This document shows, in pieces, positions 26,651-36,324 of a DNA stretch of 64,000 nt. Each line of letters starts with the position of its first letter. Within the stretch, counting starts at the first letter, position 1. Source of the DNA: Haloferula sp. BvORR071 (lineage in GTDB: Bacteria > Verrucomicrobiota > Verrucomicrobiia > Verrucomicrobiales > Akkermansiaceae); NCBI RefSeq assembly GCF_000739615.1, contig NZ_BATP01000030.1, positions 1 to 64,000 of the forward strand. Direction: 5' to 3'. Under the pieces are notes generated by a model. The model made no database searches, had not been told where the DNA came from, and saw only the letters and a list, made by a program, of their open reading frames with translations. The translations under genes were made by a program, and so were the position numbers.

Positions 26651-26679
26651 GCTCCGAGTGCCCATCCTACGCGATTGCG

Positions 26680-28371
26680 TCAGGGCGCTAGGACCCGCAG
26701 GCGGGCGAAGCGCTTCCAGCTACCGTCCTGCGGGATGCTAGCCCGGATCAAGGGCAGTTCCGCCGTGCCACCGATCACGGTCTCTGTGATGCCATCGGTG
26801 CTCCAGATTCCCAACTGGTCACTCCACTCCACGACAAATTGGGTGCCGTGTTCGACGGCCGCGGTGGAGCGGGGATAGGTCAGGTGGAAGAGAGCGCCCT
26901 GCTGCAGGGCCACTGGATTCGTCCCGGGAATCCATGGATCGCCTCCGGTGGCATACTCCAGGAGGTTGGCGATGCCGTCATTGTCGGCATCCGCGCCATC
27001 GGCCGCCTGCCCGGCATTGGCAGCGGTGCCGAAACGGGCCAAGCGCCACTCCTCAAGATGGTTCAAGGGCACCAGCAAGGACTGGCTCTCCACCAGGCCC
27101 GACGAACCGTTATACATCCCGCCCGCGACGAGGGCCCGGGCGCGGACAAAGTTGCCCCCGGCAAGATCAAGGCCGCTTGCTTCCCAGCCGCCCGCAGTGC
27201 GGGTCGCATTGGCGAGATGGGTCCATTCGTAGCCATTGCTGGAGGTCTCGAAATAGACCCGGCTCGCGTCCGGCGCGGATCCCCCTCGCAGCCAGCGCAG
27301 GGAAGAGGGACCGGTCATCTCAAAAGCCGCAGTCGCAGGATCGTTGAAGAGCCGGGCCAAGGAGGTGCGGGCAAAGGGACTGGCGCTGGTGAAGGCTCCG
27401 CCGATGAGGATGCTGCCATCCCCTTGCAGTGAGATTCCATTCACCGCCGCGTTCGCCCCAGCGAAGGTGAAGCCCGAATCAAGGCTGCCATCCGGATTGA
27501 GGCGGGCCACTTGCGGGCGCGATTGCCCCGCCACTTGGGTGAAGCTGCCGGCCAGCAGGATCCTTCCGTCGGCCTGCAGGGCGATGCTGTTGACGCTGGC
27601 GTCCAGAGCTAGCGCCGGCGAACTGTCCAGGGTGCCGCCGTGAAGCAGACGGGCATAGCCGCGGGCCGAGCCGCCGCCGGTGCTCTGGAAGTCACCACCC
27701 GCCAGGATCCGGCCATCCGGCTGGATCACCAGCACGGAGACTGCCGCGCTTGGATTGGGATTGAAAGTCGCATCAAGGGCACCGCTGCCATCGATCCGGG
27801 CAAGGTTGTTCCTCGGGGTCGAGCGCACACTGGTGAAAGCCCCGCCGATCAGGATGCTTCCGTCCGGTTCCAGGGCCACTGCATTGACGGACCCTCCCAC
27901 ACTCGCATCGAAGCTCGGATCAAGCGAACCGTCCTGATGCAGCCGTGCGATCCCCGTGCGGGTCACGCCACCGACCGAGGTGAAGGTACCGGCGACGAGC
28001 ATCTTGCCATTTTCTAACAGCAGGATATTCCTAACTTCACCTCCTTGGATATTCGGATTGAAGGCCGGTTCCGTGGGCCCATAACGAGCGATCCGGGCCA
28101 GCCCCCTGCGGGTGGAAGAGTTCACTTGGGAGAAGTTACCGCCGAGCACCATTTGGCCATCGGCTTGCACTGCGGCACAGCGGACACCACTGCTGGTAGT
28201 GAGATCGAGTGAGACATCCGGGTTGCCATCCGCTTTCAGGAGCACGAGATCGTAGCTATACTTCGACTGCACGGAGTTGAAGTTTCCGGTCATGAGAGCC
28301 TTGCCCCCCGGTGCCGGGACCGTCGCGTAAGACGATGGGAGCATTGTTGGATGCACGGACGACCGGCGCAT
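26680..28371 (-). CDS. Delta-60 repeat protein, part 3 of a frameshifted giant protein
   Basis: This 563-codon frame carries the last module of the giant protein. Its start is unlike the rest, but from ATVPAPGGKALMTGNFNSV onward it is a continuous set of delta-60 repeats (pattern ALQPDGRILLAGSFTQV). A C-terminal domain resembling the ends of other secreted verrucomicrobial proteins follows (WSDQLGIWSTDG to RFARLRVLAP). Homology passes from part 2 to this frame at GGG 28337-28339: removing one base there joins the frames as NNAPSSYATV. It is unlikely to be translated alone. Confidence 0.7.
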   Translation of the reverse strand: MRRSSVHPTMLPSSYATVPAPGGKALMTGNFNSVQSKYSYDLVLLKADGNPDVSLDLTTSSGVRCAAVQADGQMVLGGNFSQVNSSTRRGLARIARYGPTEPAFNPNIQGGEVRNILLLENGKMLVAGTFTSVGGVTRTGIARLHQDGSLDPSFDASVGGSVNAVALEPDGSILIGGAFTSVRSTPRNNLARIDGSGALDATFNPNPSAAVSVLVIQPDGRILAGGDFQSTGGGSARGYARLLHGGTLDSSPALALDASVNSIALQADGRILLAGSFTQVAGQSRPQVARLNPDGSLDSGFTFAGANAAVNGISLQGDGSILIGGAFTSASPFARTSLARLFNDPATAAFEMTGPSSLRWLRGGSAPDASRVYFETSSNGYEWTHLANATRTAGGWEASGLDLAGGNFVRARALVAGGMYNGSSGLVESQSLLVPLNHLEEWRLARFGTAANAGQAADGADADNDGIANLLEYATGGDPWIPGTNPVALQQGALFHLTYPRSTAAVEHGTQFVVEWSDQLGIWSTDGITETVIGGTAELPLIRASIPQDGSWKRFARLRVLAP

Positions 28372-29698
28372 AAGCGGGGTCCACCACGCCGGGCCCTTTC
28401 AAAAGCAGCATCACGTCATTGCCGTCGCCCCCGGCATAGAGGACGAAAAAGTCGTAGTGAAGCGCACCGAAGGTGGCGCTGACGATACTCCCTTCCGCAA
28501 GGTTCGCGAAGGTGCCGGTCACCGCGGTGCTGGCGGTGTTATTGACGAGCTTGAGAATGGTACCTGGCTGGGGTGAGAAGCCCAGGGTGATCTGGCCCAG
28601 GCTAAGGTCGCTTGCCTTGAATCCCGCGTAAGTGGTTCCTGCCTGAGCTGCCGTCGCAAAGGAGGGAGAGAACACCGTGCCGATCCCTGTGCCCGACAGC
28701 TGGATCAGGAATGGCGAGGGCGTGGCATTACTGGTGATCTCCAGCGTCGCGAGCCGCGGCCCGGCCGCCTGGGGAGAGAAGCTGACCTGCAGGCTTCCGC
28801 TTTGGGCAGGCAGCAGCGGACCGGAAACCCATACCAACCTGAAGTCAGCGGCTTGCGGGCCTGTGATCCGCCAGGAGAAGTCTCCGAGATAGCCCGTACC
28901 CTGGTTCGCGATCGTGAAGGAGCTGCGAAGCGAGTTGCCGCTGAGCACGGCTCCCAGATCGACTACCCCGGTATTGCTGGCGAGCACCTGTGCCTGCGGG
29001 CCGGTGACCTTCATGACCGGAGCGGTGCCACCGTAGTTGGCATAGCGCTCCACGGCACCATTCGAGCCACCATAGTAGCCACCTTTCGTCCTCCCGCGCG
29101 CCGCCACGATGCCTGATGCCGGAAGCGCCAAGCCCGAGACCTTCCAAGCGCTGGCAGTGCGGTTGGCCGTGGGAAGGCTGACAGCTGAGGAGGACCCCGA
29201 GCTGTAGCGCCTGAAAGTCACCCCTGTAAGATCGGGGAAGCTCCCGCCCAGGGACCATTCCACATTCGCCAGATCCGGTACCGCCAAGGTGGAGACCGCG
29301 GGCGTTCCTTCCAAGCGGCTGAGGTAATTGAACCCCGCAGGCGAAGCCATGGCGCCGGCAGCCAGGACCTGGCCATCCGGCTGCAAGGCGATGGCCCGTA
29401 CCGTGTTGATCAGGCCGCTGGCGAAGGTGGGATCGGTGGCACCTGTGGAAGTCAGCCGGGTGATCGCCAGCGCCGAAGCACTTTGGGAACCGGCGGCGAT
29501 GATGCCACCATCCGCCTGCAGGAGAAGGCTCACCACCTCGCCCCGATCCGCCGGCTGGAAGTCGGGATCGGCCGAACCGCTAGGGAGCAAGCGCGCTAGG
29601 TTGCTGCGGCTCGCCCCCCCCGATGGCGGTGAAGTTGCCACCCACCACAATTTTGCCGTCAGGCTGGATCGCCAACGCATTGACAGTGCCATCGGCAC
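28256..29698 (-). CDS. Delta-60/choice-of-anchor-D protein, part 2 of a frameshifted giant protein
   Basis: A 480-codon frame whose meaningful part runs from about 29620 to 28338. It has delta-60 repeats, then a Trp-containing Ig-like stretch, then a choice-of-anchor-D (ASPM-SPD-2-Hydin-like) domain (SFTIANQGTGYLGDFSWRI), then a GDGNDVMLLL calcium-type motif. Both ends go out of frame against homologous sequence in parts 1 and 3. The first 26 or so residues before NLARLLPSG look like out-of-frame translation of part 1. Confidence 0.7.
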   Translation of the reverse strand: MPMALSMRWRSSLTAKLWWVATSPPSGGASRSNLARLLPSGSADPDFQPADRGEVVSLLLQADGGIIAAGSQSASALAITRLTSTGATDPTFASGLINTVRAIALQPDGQVLAAGAMASPAGFNYLSRLEGTPAVSTLAVPDLANVEWSLGGSFPDLTGVTFRRYSSGSSSAVSLPTANRTASAWKVSGLALPASGIVAARGRTKGGYYGGSNGAVERYANYGGTAPVMKVTGPQAQVLASNTGVVDLGAVLSGNSLRSSFTIANQGTGYLGDFSWRITGPQAADFRLVWVSGPLLPAQSGSLQVSFSPQAAGPRLATLEITSNATPSPFLIQLSGTGIGTVFSPSFATAAQAGTTYAGFKASDLSLGQITLGFSPQPGTILKLVNNTASTAVTGTFANLAEGSIVSATFGALHYDFFVLYAGGDGNDVMLLLKGPGVVDPAYAPVVRASNNAPIVLRDGPGTGGQGSHDRKLQLRAVEV

Positions 29699-32600
29699 CA
29701 GAATTGAAGGTCGGGTCCAAACTGCCGTCGGAATTCAAGCGGGCGATCCGTTTCCACGGCACCCCGTTCACCGCAGTGAAGCCGCCGCCGATGAGAACTT
29801 TCCCGTCGGCCTGCACGACGACCGACCTCACCGAGGGGGTGACCATGGCATTGAAGCCGCTATCCACGGAACCGCTTGCATTCACCCGCCTGACGGCCGT
29901 CTGGTAGACGCCGTTCGAAATGACCCCGCCGGTGCCTATGTAGAATTTCCCATCGGCGAGCGGCGGGGTAATGCACAAGGGAGTGCCAGAAAAGAGGGTG
30001 AAGGAGAAGGAGGTGTCCGTCGATCCATCCGCAAGGAATCTTGCGAGGAAGTTCCAGCTTGAGGTCGAACCAAGCTTGGTGAAAAGGCCTCCGGCAAGAA
30101 TCTTCCCGTCCGGCAAAAGGGAAACGGAATAAACGTAACTATCCGCCACGGTACGGAATGATTCATCGACTTGGCCGTTGGGGAGCAAGCGCGCGAGATA
30201 GTCCGGTCCGACGCCATTCCTCGCAAATGGCCCGCCACCGATCAGGATTTTCCCATCCGGCTGGAGCGCCATCGCATACACCTCCGCGTCGGCATCCCCG
30301 GCGAAGGTGGGATCGAAGTCACCCTTGCCAGTGAGAATGAAGACCAGGTCATTCCCGGTGCCGCCGGTGTAGCTGGCCCGGAACAGGTACTCCACCCCCT
30401 GATGGCTGGCGCTCACGATCGCGCCATCTGGCAGGTTCGTGAAGCGGCCCGGGAAGGCGGCGGTGCCCGAGAAGTCCAAGGCCCGCCACATCGTGCCCGC
30501 TGCGGGGGCCGCGTTCAGGGTGAGCGCGCCAAAGCTCAGGCTGGAGGCGTCGAAACCGGTAAATGCGAGGTTCTCCTGCCCGAGATAATTGAAGACCGGC
30601 GAGAAGACGGTGGTGGAGGCGGTCCCGGACAAGGTGATGGTGAAAGGCGCTTCATCCGGATCATTCGAAGCGATCAAAAGGGTTGCCGATTTTGTACCGG
30701 CTGCCGTGGGCTGGAAGCGGATAACAAGTTCCGTCGAACTTCCGGGGAGATTCGCCGCCACGGGTTGTTTGGTGATGCCGAAACTGGCGGCATCCGGCCC
30801 TTGGATACTGGCGAGCACCCCTTCAAGAATACCATCCCCCACATTGGAGATCCGCAGGGTCAGGCTGGACCGGGTGCCTGTGAGCGCATTTCCGAAATCG
30901 AGGTTGGTGGACCCGTTCTGAAGCCCTTCACCCAAGGGCCCTTTCACCGCGATCTCCGGAAGCGCTCCACCGAAGGTGAAGATCGTCTCGACTGTGCATG
31001 CCGTCGCACCATCGCGGGCGGTAGCGGTCTTACCCCGCCAGCGGCCGACGCCTTGGGTCGGTAAGGAAAGTCCGCCCGCTTCCCAGTCACCGGAAATCCG
31101 CGTAGCGCTCACCGGAGCGGACCAAGTGGACTGGCCCTGGGGCATGATCTCGATCTGCGCGGCGGTGAGTTCGGCCGCGCTGCCGCTCACGGTCCAGCGG
31201 GCAGTATCAGGGCCGACGATCGCCGGGGCACTGGCTCCCGCGTCGTTCTGAAGCCTGGCCCACCCATTGCGCTGCACCCCGCCCACCGCGGTGAAGTATC
31301 CGCCGATGAACAGGCTGCCATCTTCGGTCAGGGCCAAGGTTTCGACGTTTGCTTCTGCACTTGCATTGAAGGTTCCATCCACACTGCCATCCGCCAACAG
31401 GCGCGCCAAACGGGTGCGCGGCAGGCCGTCCAGCTCGGTGAAGTTTCCTCCGACGACGAGTTTCCCGTCCGACTGCCATGCAAAGCAACGCAGCGATCCA
31501 TTCGGCGAAGGATTGAAAGTAGCATCCAGCGCCCCGGCCGCCGATAGCCGAGCGAAGCGATTGCAGGCCACTCCGGCCAGTGTCTGGAAGGAACCCGCCA
31601 GAAGGATCTCACCGGTGGGCGAGAGACCGATCACGCTGACCTCGGAATCGGCATTCGGATCGAATCCGGGGTCGAGGTTGCCGTTTGCTTCCAGGCGGGC
31701 CACGCGGTTGCGCGTCTGGCCGCCCATGGTGGTGAAGCCGCCGCCCACCAAAATCCGGCCATCCGGCTGCAGTGCGATGCTGTAGACCGGACCGCCGGAG
31801 TTGGGTTGGAAGCTTGAGTCCAAGCTGCCATCCGCATTCAAGCGGACCAAATAGCGGCGAATGCCGGTAAAGTAGCCGCCCACGAGAATCTTCCCGTCAG
31901 GCTGCACCACGATGGTCGAAGCGGGCCCTGGGTCCAAGCTGCCAATGCTGGCGACCTTGGCATTGAAACCCGAGTCCGGAGTCCCGTCTGGAAGGAGACG
32001 GGTAAGGATCGATGCGCCGGAGGAAATTGAGGAACTCGAAACCAGAACTTTGCCGTCGTCCTGGACCGCCATCGCACGGACCGGATCGGATGAGGAAAAG
32101 CTGGAGGAATAGTTGAAGCCCGTATCGAGCGAGCCGTCCCGGTTGAAACGACCGATCCCGTAGCGGATCTGGTTCTCGATGAAAAAGGAGCTGGTCGCGT
32201 AGAGCTTTCCATCAGTTGCCGGAACGACGAGTTCCACGAAGCTGGTGGATGCCTTCATGGCAGCAAGGGGCGAGCCGGTGCCGGTGCGGGTAAGGACCAG
32301 ATCGTTGCCGTCGCCACCGCGATAGCCTGCCGTGAAGGAATAGGTCTCGCCGCCGAAGCTGGCGCTGACCACTGCCTCCGCCGGAAGATCTGTAAAGGTC
32401 CCGTTGATCGCTGCGGCGGAGGTATTGTTTACGACGGTGAAGACTTCGCCCGGAGCGGGAGCGGCATCCAGCACCAAGGTTCCAAAGCTCAATCCCGTGG
32501 CGATAAAGCCTTCCGAGACCACCAGCGGCCCCTTGGCGATACCGAAGACCGGTGCGGGCACCAGCGTGCTGCCTGCGCCTTGGCCGCCCAAGGAAATGAC

Positions 32601-34292
32601 GGCCGGGCTGATGCCGGTACTGCCCACTTGCAGGGACGCGAGGCGACTACCCGTGGCACCGGGGGTGAAGCGGACCCGGAAGGCCGTCAGCTCCCCGGGG
32701 GCAAGCGATTGCCCGCTGCCACCCTCCACCTTGAAGTCCGCAGCATCGGGACCGGTCACCGTCACGGTCAGGCCACTCAAGGTGCCATCACCGGTGTTGC
32801 GGACCTTCACGGTCTTGATTTGCGAATTGCCAGCCATCGCGGAACCCACATCCAGGGACCCGGCGAGCGGGTTGCCACCCGCATCTTCCACTTGGATCGC
32901 GGGCACGGCATCCCCGAGGGTCAAGGTATCGTCGACCGTCCAAGAGCGGGAGCCCGTGGGAGTTGCCAAACCGCGGAAGCGTACGGTTCCGCGGGGCGGA
33001 AGCGGCGGGGAAGCCGACCAGCCGCCGGGAATGCGGGATGCCTCGCCAGCCGGAACCCAGCCGCCCTCTGCGGTGAAAACATCCACCAGCACCCGCTCCA
33101 GCCCGGGAGCGGCACCGCTGCGCAACCAGTGGAGCGCTCCGGCTTGCTGCTCCAGGGATTGGGTGATGGGACCGCCTTCCAGGCGGGTGAGATAAGAACG
33201 TGTCACCCCGTTCACGGAGAGATAGGATCCACAGACGAGCAGCCTTCCATCTTTCTGCAGCGCCATTCCCGAAACCGAGGATGAGAAGGCCGGATGGAGA
33301 TTCGGGTCGAGATCACCGTTCGGCTCCAGCCGCGCCACTCCGGAGCGAGCTTCGCCATTCACATCGGAAGAACCGGAAAAGCGGGCGAGAATCCGGCCAT
33401 CCTCCTGCAGAATCAGGGAAACGACGGTGGAAGAAAAGCTCGCTTGGAAAGCGGGGTCGGTGCTGCCATCCGCCAGCAAGCGGCCGAGGTTCTTGCAGGG
33501 ATAGCTGGAAAAAGTCGAAAAATCGCCACCGACTAGGATCCGCCCGTCCGGCTGCAGGACCAAGGCAGAAACGGAATAATAGGACACCGCACCGATGAAG
33601 GAAGGGTCCGCATTCCCGTTTTCCAGCAAGCGGGCAATCCGCTGGCGGATCTGACCGCCCGCGCTCGTGAAACTCCCGCCCGCCAGCAGCTTGCCATCCG
33701 GCTGCAAGGCCAGCGCCGCGACCGATCCATTCACCCCGGGATTGAAGCTCTCATCCACGCTGCCGTCCCGGTTCAAGCGGACGAGATTCGACCGGCTCTG
33801 TCCCGCGATGCTGGTGAAGTTGCCGGCAACGAGCAATTTGCCATCTGGAAGTCCGAGGAGGAAGTAGGGAGCATTGCTGCAACCCGGATTGAAGCTCTGG
33901 TCCAAGCTGCCGTCCGCATTCAGGCGGGCGACCCTAGACCGCGGAGTGCCGTTGACCGTGGTGAAGGAGCCGGCGATCACCGCTTGTCCGTCCGGCATGA
34001 GGGCGATGAGGCTCACCGCCGCATCCGTGCTGGCGAGGTAGCCGGGATCGGCGCTCCCGTCGCCATTGAGCCGCGCCAAGTATCTCAAGGGCGCATTGGA
34101 AACGGTCGTGAAGGAGCCGCCGATCAGGATCTGCCCGCCGGGAAGCGGCAGCACCGACTGCACGGAACTATTCAACGCGGGATTGAAGGTGGCATCCAAA
34201 TCGCCAGGCGCGGCAGCAGCCGGGCGCGCAAGCAGGGCCAGGCAGATCGCGATGATCGTCGCAAGGGCAGATGACAGAGATAGGCGCAACAT
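29580..34292 (-). CDS. Giant secreted delta-60 repeat/choice-of-anchor-D protein, part 1
   Basis: 1570 residues with a signal peptide (1-27, ending ARPAAAA). At least two full modules are seen. Each has many delta-60 repeats (ALQPDGKLLAGGSFTSAGGQ type, probably beta-propeller blades), a linker domain with conserved Trp, a choice-of-anchor-D domain, and an end containing GGDGNDLVL. A third module is cut short at an 8-C run (29614-29621, G on the coding strand): seven bases would restore IGGASRSNLARLL and join part 2. The intact product would be about 2,530 residues, a large cell-surface or secreted adhesin-like protein. The gene is either a pseudogene, phase variable, or a sequencing artefact. 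Confidence 0.8.
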   Translation of the reverse strand: MLRLSLSSALATIIAICLALLARPAAAAPGDLDATFNPALNSSVQSVLPLPGGQILIGGSFTTVSNAPLRYLARLNGDGSADPGYLASTDAAVSLIALMPDGQAVIAGSFTTVNGTPRSRVARLNADGSLDQSFNPGCSNAPYFLLGLPDGKLLVAGNFTSIAGQSRSNLVRLNRDGSVDESFNPGVNGSVAALALQPDGKLLAGGSFTSAGGQIRQRIARLLENGNADPSFIGAVSYYSVSALVLQPDGRILVGGDFSTFSSYPCKNLGRLLADGSTDPAFQASFSSTVVSLILQEDGRILARFSGSSDVNGEARSGVARLEPNGDLDPNLHPAFSSSVSGMALQKDGRLLVCGSYLSVNGVTRSYLTRLEGGPITQSLEQQAGALHWLRSGAAPGLERVLVDVFTAEGGWVPAGEASRIPGGWSASPPLPPRGTVRFRGLATPTGSRSWTVDDTLTLGDAVPAIQVEDAGGNPLAGSLDVGSAMAGNSQIKTVKVRNTGDGTLSGLTVTVTGPDAADFKVEGGSGQSLAPGELTAFRVRFTPGATGSRLASLQVGSTGISPAVISLGGQGAGSTLVPAPVFGIAKGPLVVSEGFIATGLSFGTLVLDAAPAPGEVFTVVNNTSAAAINGTFTDLPAEAVVSASFGGETYSFTAGYRGGDGNDLVLTRTGTGSPLAAMKASTSFVELVVPATDGKLYATSSFFIENQIRYGIGRFNRDGSLDTGFNYSSSFSSSDPVRAMAVQDDGKVLVSSSSISSGASILTRLLPDGTPDSGFNAKVASIGSLDPGPASTIVVQPDGKILVGGYFTGIRRYLVRLNADGSLDSSFQPNSGGPVYSIALQPDGRILVGGGFTTMGGQTRNRVARLEANGNLDPGFDPNADSEVSVIGLSPTGEILLAGSFQTLAGVACNRFARLSAAGALDATFNPSPNGSLRCFAWQSDGKLVVGGNFTELDGLPRTRLARLLADGSVDGTFNASAEANVETLALTEDGSLFIGGYFTAVGGVQRNGWARLQNDAGASAPAIVGPDTARWTVSGSAAELTAAQIEIMPQGQSTWSAPVSATRISGDWEAGGLSLPTQGVGRWRGKTATARDGATACTVETIFTFGGALPEIAVKGPLGEGLQNGSTNLDFGNALTGTRSSLTLRISNVGDGILEGVLASIQGPDAASFGITKQPVAANLPGSSTELVIRFQPTAAGTKSATLLIASNDPDEAPFTITLSGTASTTVFSPVFNYLGQENLAFTGFDASSLSFGALTLNAAPAAGTMWRALDFSGTAAFPGRFTNLPDGAIVSASHQGVEYLFRASYTGGTGNDLVFILTGKGDFDPTFAGDADAEVYAMALQPDGKILIGGGPFARNGVGPDYLARLLPNGQVDESFRTVADSYVYSVSLLPDGKILAGGLFTKLGSTSSWNFLARFLADGSTDTSFSFTLFSGTPLCITPPLADGKFYIGTGGVISNGVYQTAVRRVNASGSVDSGFNAMVTPSVRSVVVQADGKVLIGGGFTAVNGVPWKRIARLNSDGSLDPTFNSGADGTVNALAIQPDGKIVVGGNFTAIGGGEPQQPSALAP

Positions 34293-34310
34293 AGCGTCGA
34301 CAAAGAGAGA

Positions 34311-34329
34311 GCGCGACGATTCGTCGCGC
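34311..34329. promoter_or_regulatory. Perfect 19-bp palindrome before the giant protein gene
   Basis: GCGCGACGA-T-TCGTCGCGC (34311-34329) ends 18 bp before ATG 34292. On the minus strand it is followed by TCTCTCTTTGT, so it might be a terminator for the upstream panE-like gene, a 5' leader hairpin, or a protein-binding site. A smaller hairpin, CCCGT-N5-ACGGG (34364-34378), lies nearer the panE-like stop codon and may be the actual terminator. Confidence 0.5.
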
Positions 34330-34388
34330 CGTAAGGCAGCTTCTTCTCCCTTGCCGCACGATGCCCGTCAAGAACGGGAGTTATGCCG

Positions 34389-35321
34389 TTAGAGGTCCAG
34401 CCGCTCGCGGATTCTCTCCGCCAAACCTGACAAATGCGGAACTGCCACTCCGGCCTGCTCCGCCCGGCGCAGCGGCTCGGCCCAGATGTTCTCGTACTCG
34501 ACCTCCCGGCCCTCGACATAGTCGATCATACTGGAGGGGCGGTAAGGGCCCATCGGCCGGGTGCGCTCGACGTTGAAGTCGATCAGGGAGTCCTCGAGCG
34601 CCAGGCCTTGGGCGCTGGCGGCGGCGATGACCTCTGCCATCAGTGCCCGGATCTCAGCTTCCACGGCGGGCTGTTGGAGCAAGACGTCGGTGGTGACTCC
34701 ACCCTCGGCGATGGCGAGGCCGTTGAAGGGGATGTTCCAGACCAGCTTCTTCCACTGGGCTTCGGGCAGACTCGCCGAGGCCTCGGCGGGAACGCCGGCT
34801 GCCGAGAAGCGCCTGGCGATCTCGGTTGCGCGCTGGCATTCGTCGTCATTCACGAACTCGCCGATGCTGAGGCGACCGCCCGCGGTATGGCTCACGAGGC
34901 CGTGATCCAAGCGATTCAGGCAGACGAAGCAAAGCGCGCCGAGGACTCGCCCGGGGCCGGTGATCTCCGCAATGCGCTCGCAGTTGCCGAGGCCGTTTTG
35001 CAGGGTGAGGACTTGCGTCCCCGCGTGGAGGAGCGGCGGCAGGATCTCGCCTAACAGGTGGTTCGAGGTCGCCTTCCAGGCGATGATCACCAAATCGACG
35101 GGGCCGATCTCTTCCGGGCTGCGGAAGGCTTGGACCTCCTTGAGATGGAGATCACCGGCGACGCTTTCGATGCGGATGCCATCGGCCTTCACCGCATCGT
35201 AGTCGGAGCGCAGGAGGAAGCGGACATCGCCACCGGCCGCGGCAAGGCGCGCACCGTAGTAGAGTCCCACCGCACCTGCACCGACGACAGCCACTGATCC
35301 GAAGCTCCAGCTCGCGCTCAC
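34389..35321 (-). CDS. 2-dehydropantoate 2-reductase-like ketopantoate reductase
   Basis: 310 residues. The NADP-binding GAGAVG (14-19) is followed by LTLQNGLGN, the conserved Lys in WKKLVWNIPFN, and GPYRPSSMIDYVEGREVEYE, the substrate-side motif of the ApbA/PanE family. The canonical member reduces ketopantoate to pantoate for coenzyme A. Many genomes carry several paralogues with other substrates and no pantothenate gene is nearby, so I give no panE symbol. Confidence 0.85.
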   Translation of the reverse strand: MSASWSFGSVAVVGAGAVGLYYGARLAAAGGDVRFLLRSDYDAVKADGIRIESVAGDLHLKEVQAFRSPEEIGPVDLVIIAWKATSNHLLGEILPPLLHAGTQVLTLQNGLGNCERIAEITGPGRVLGALCFVCLNRLDHGLVSHTAGGRLSIGEFVNDDECQRATEIARRFSAAGVPAEASASLPEAQWKKLVWNIPFNGLAIAEGGVTTDVLLQQPAVEAEIRALMAEVIAAASAQGLALEDSLIDFNVERTRPMGPYRPSSMIDYVEGREVEYENIWAEPLRRAEQAGVAVPHLSGLAERIRERLDL

Positions 35322-35377
35322 GAGGGAGATTTAGGAAAGCAAAGGGCTGCGGGGAAGCGAATAGGCGGAAGTCTTTC

Positions 35378-36268
35378 TCAGCGCTTCAGCCACGAATCCA
35401 GCAGGCTAGGCCAAGCGGAGAGGTCGCCTTTGTCCTGCACGTTCATGCCGTAGCCGTGGCCGCCCTTCTCAAACAGGTGCAGGCTTACCGGCACTTGGTT
35501 CGCCTTGCAGGCGGCGGCGAAGTTGAGGCTATTCCGGCAATCCACGAAGTCGTCGAAGGTGGTGAGCAGGAAAACCGGTGGGGTATCCTTGGTCACCTGC
35601 TTCTCGCCGGAGCACCTCTCGACCAACTCCGGTGCCGGCGACTTGCCCAGGAGATTTGTCTTCGAGCCACCATGCGCGAGCTCGCCCATGGAGATCACCG
35701 GATAGATCAGTATCGAAAAATCGGGGCGGCAGTTTTGCTTGTCGATCTCGTCCTTGCCTTCCTCGGGGAAGGTATCGGCGTAACGAGTGGTGCAGAGGCT
35801 GGCCAGATGGCCACCGGCGGATGAGCCCATGACTCCGACCTTGGCGGGATCGACGCCCCACTCGGCGGCGTGGGCACGGACGGTGCGGATCGCACGGCGG
35901 GCATCGAGGAAGGGAACGGGAAATTGATAGCCGAGCTCCGGCTTGCCGCTGACGCGATACTTCACCACCACACCGGTGATGCCGCGCTCGTTGAGCCACT
36001 TGGCGTAGTCGTGGCCCTCGTGGTTCATCGCCAGGATCCCGTATCCGCCGCCGGGAAAGATCACCACGGCCTTGCCGGTGTTCTTGTCCTTCGGCGCAGG
36101 GTAGGCGAAGTACTGCGGCACCTCGATGTCGGTGAAGCGCCAACCTTCAGCGACGCTTTCGGTGCCTGCGGGGGGACGCTTGGCACCGGGTGCCTCACCC
36201 GGCCAGAGGGGTTGCCAGTCGGCGGCTGCTGTCATTGCGAGGGCGAGGAGGCAGAGGATGGGCTTCAT
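35378..36268 (-). CDS. Exported alpha/beta hydrolase, esterase-like
   Basis: 296 residues. A signal peptide (1-16) leads to an alpha/beta hydrolase core with oxyanion motif FPGGGYG, nucleophile motif GSSAGGH, an Asp-containing loop in TTFDDFVD, and His in GGHGYGM. The layout is that of acetyl-xylan esterase-like or BD-FAE hydrolases encoded with polysaccharide-degrading genes. Secretion fits action on acetylated plant or algal glycans, but the substrate is inferred from family resemblance only. Confidence 0.82.
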   Translation of the reverse strand: MKPILCLLALAMTAAADWQPLWPGEAPGAKRPPAGTESVAEGWRFTDIEVPQYFAYPAPKDKNTGKAVVIFPGGGYGILAMNHEGHDYAKWLNERGITGVVVKYRVSGKPELGYQFPVPFLDARRAIRTVRAHAAEWGVDPAKVGVMGSSAGGHLASLCTTRYADTFPEEGKDEIDKQNCRPDFSILIYPVISMGELAHGGSKTNLLGKSPAPELVERCSGEKQVTKDTPPVFLLTTFDDFVDCRNSLNFAAACKANQVPVSLHLFEKGGHGYGMNVQDKGDLSAWPSLLDSWLKR

Positions 36269-36324
36269 CGGGCGGGGATACTGATTAGAAGAGAAGAGAA
36301 TTACTAATGACTAAGCACTAATTT

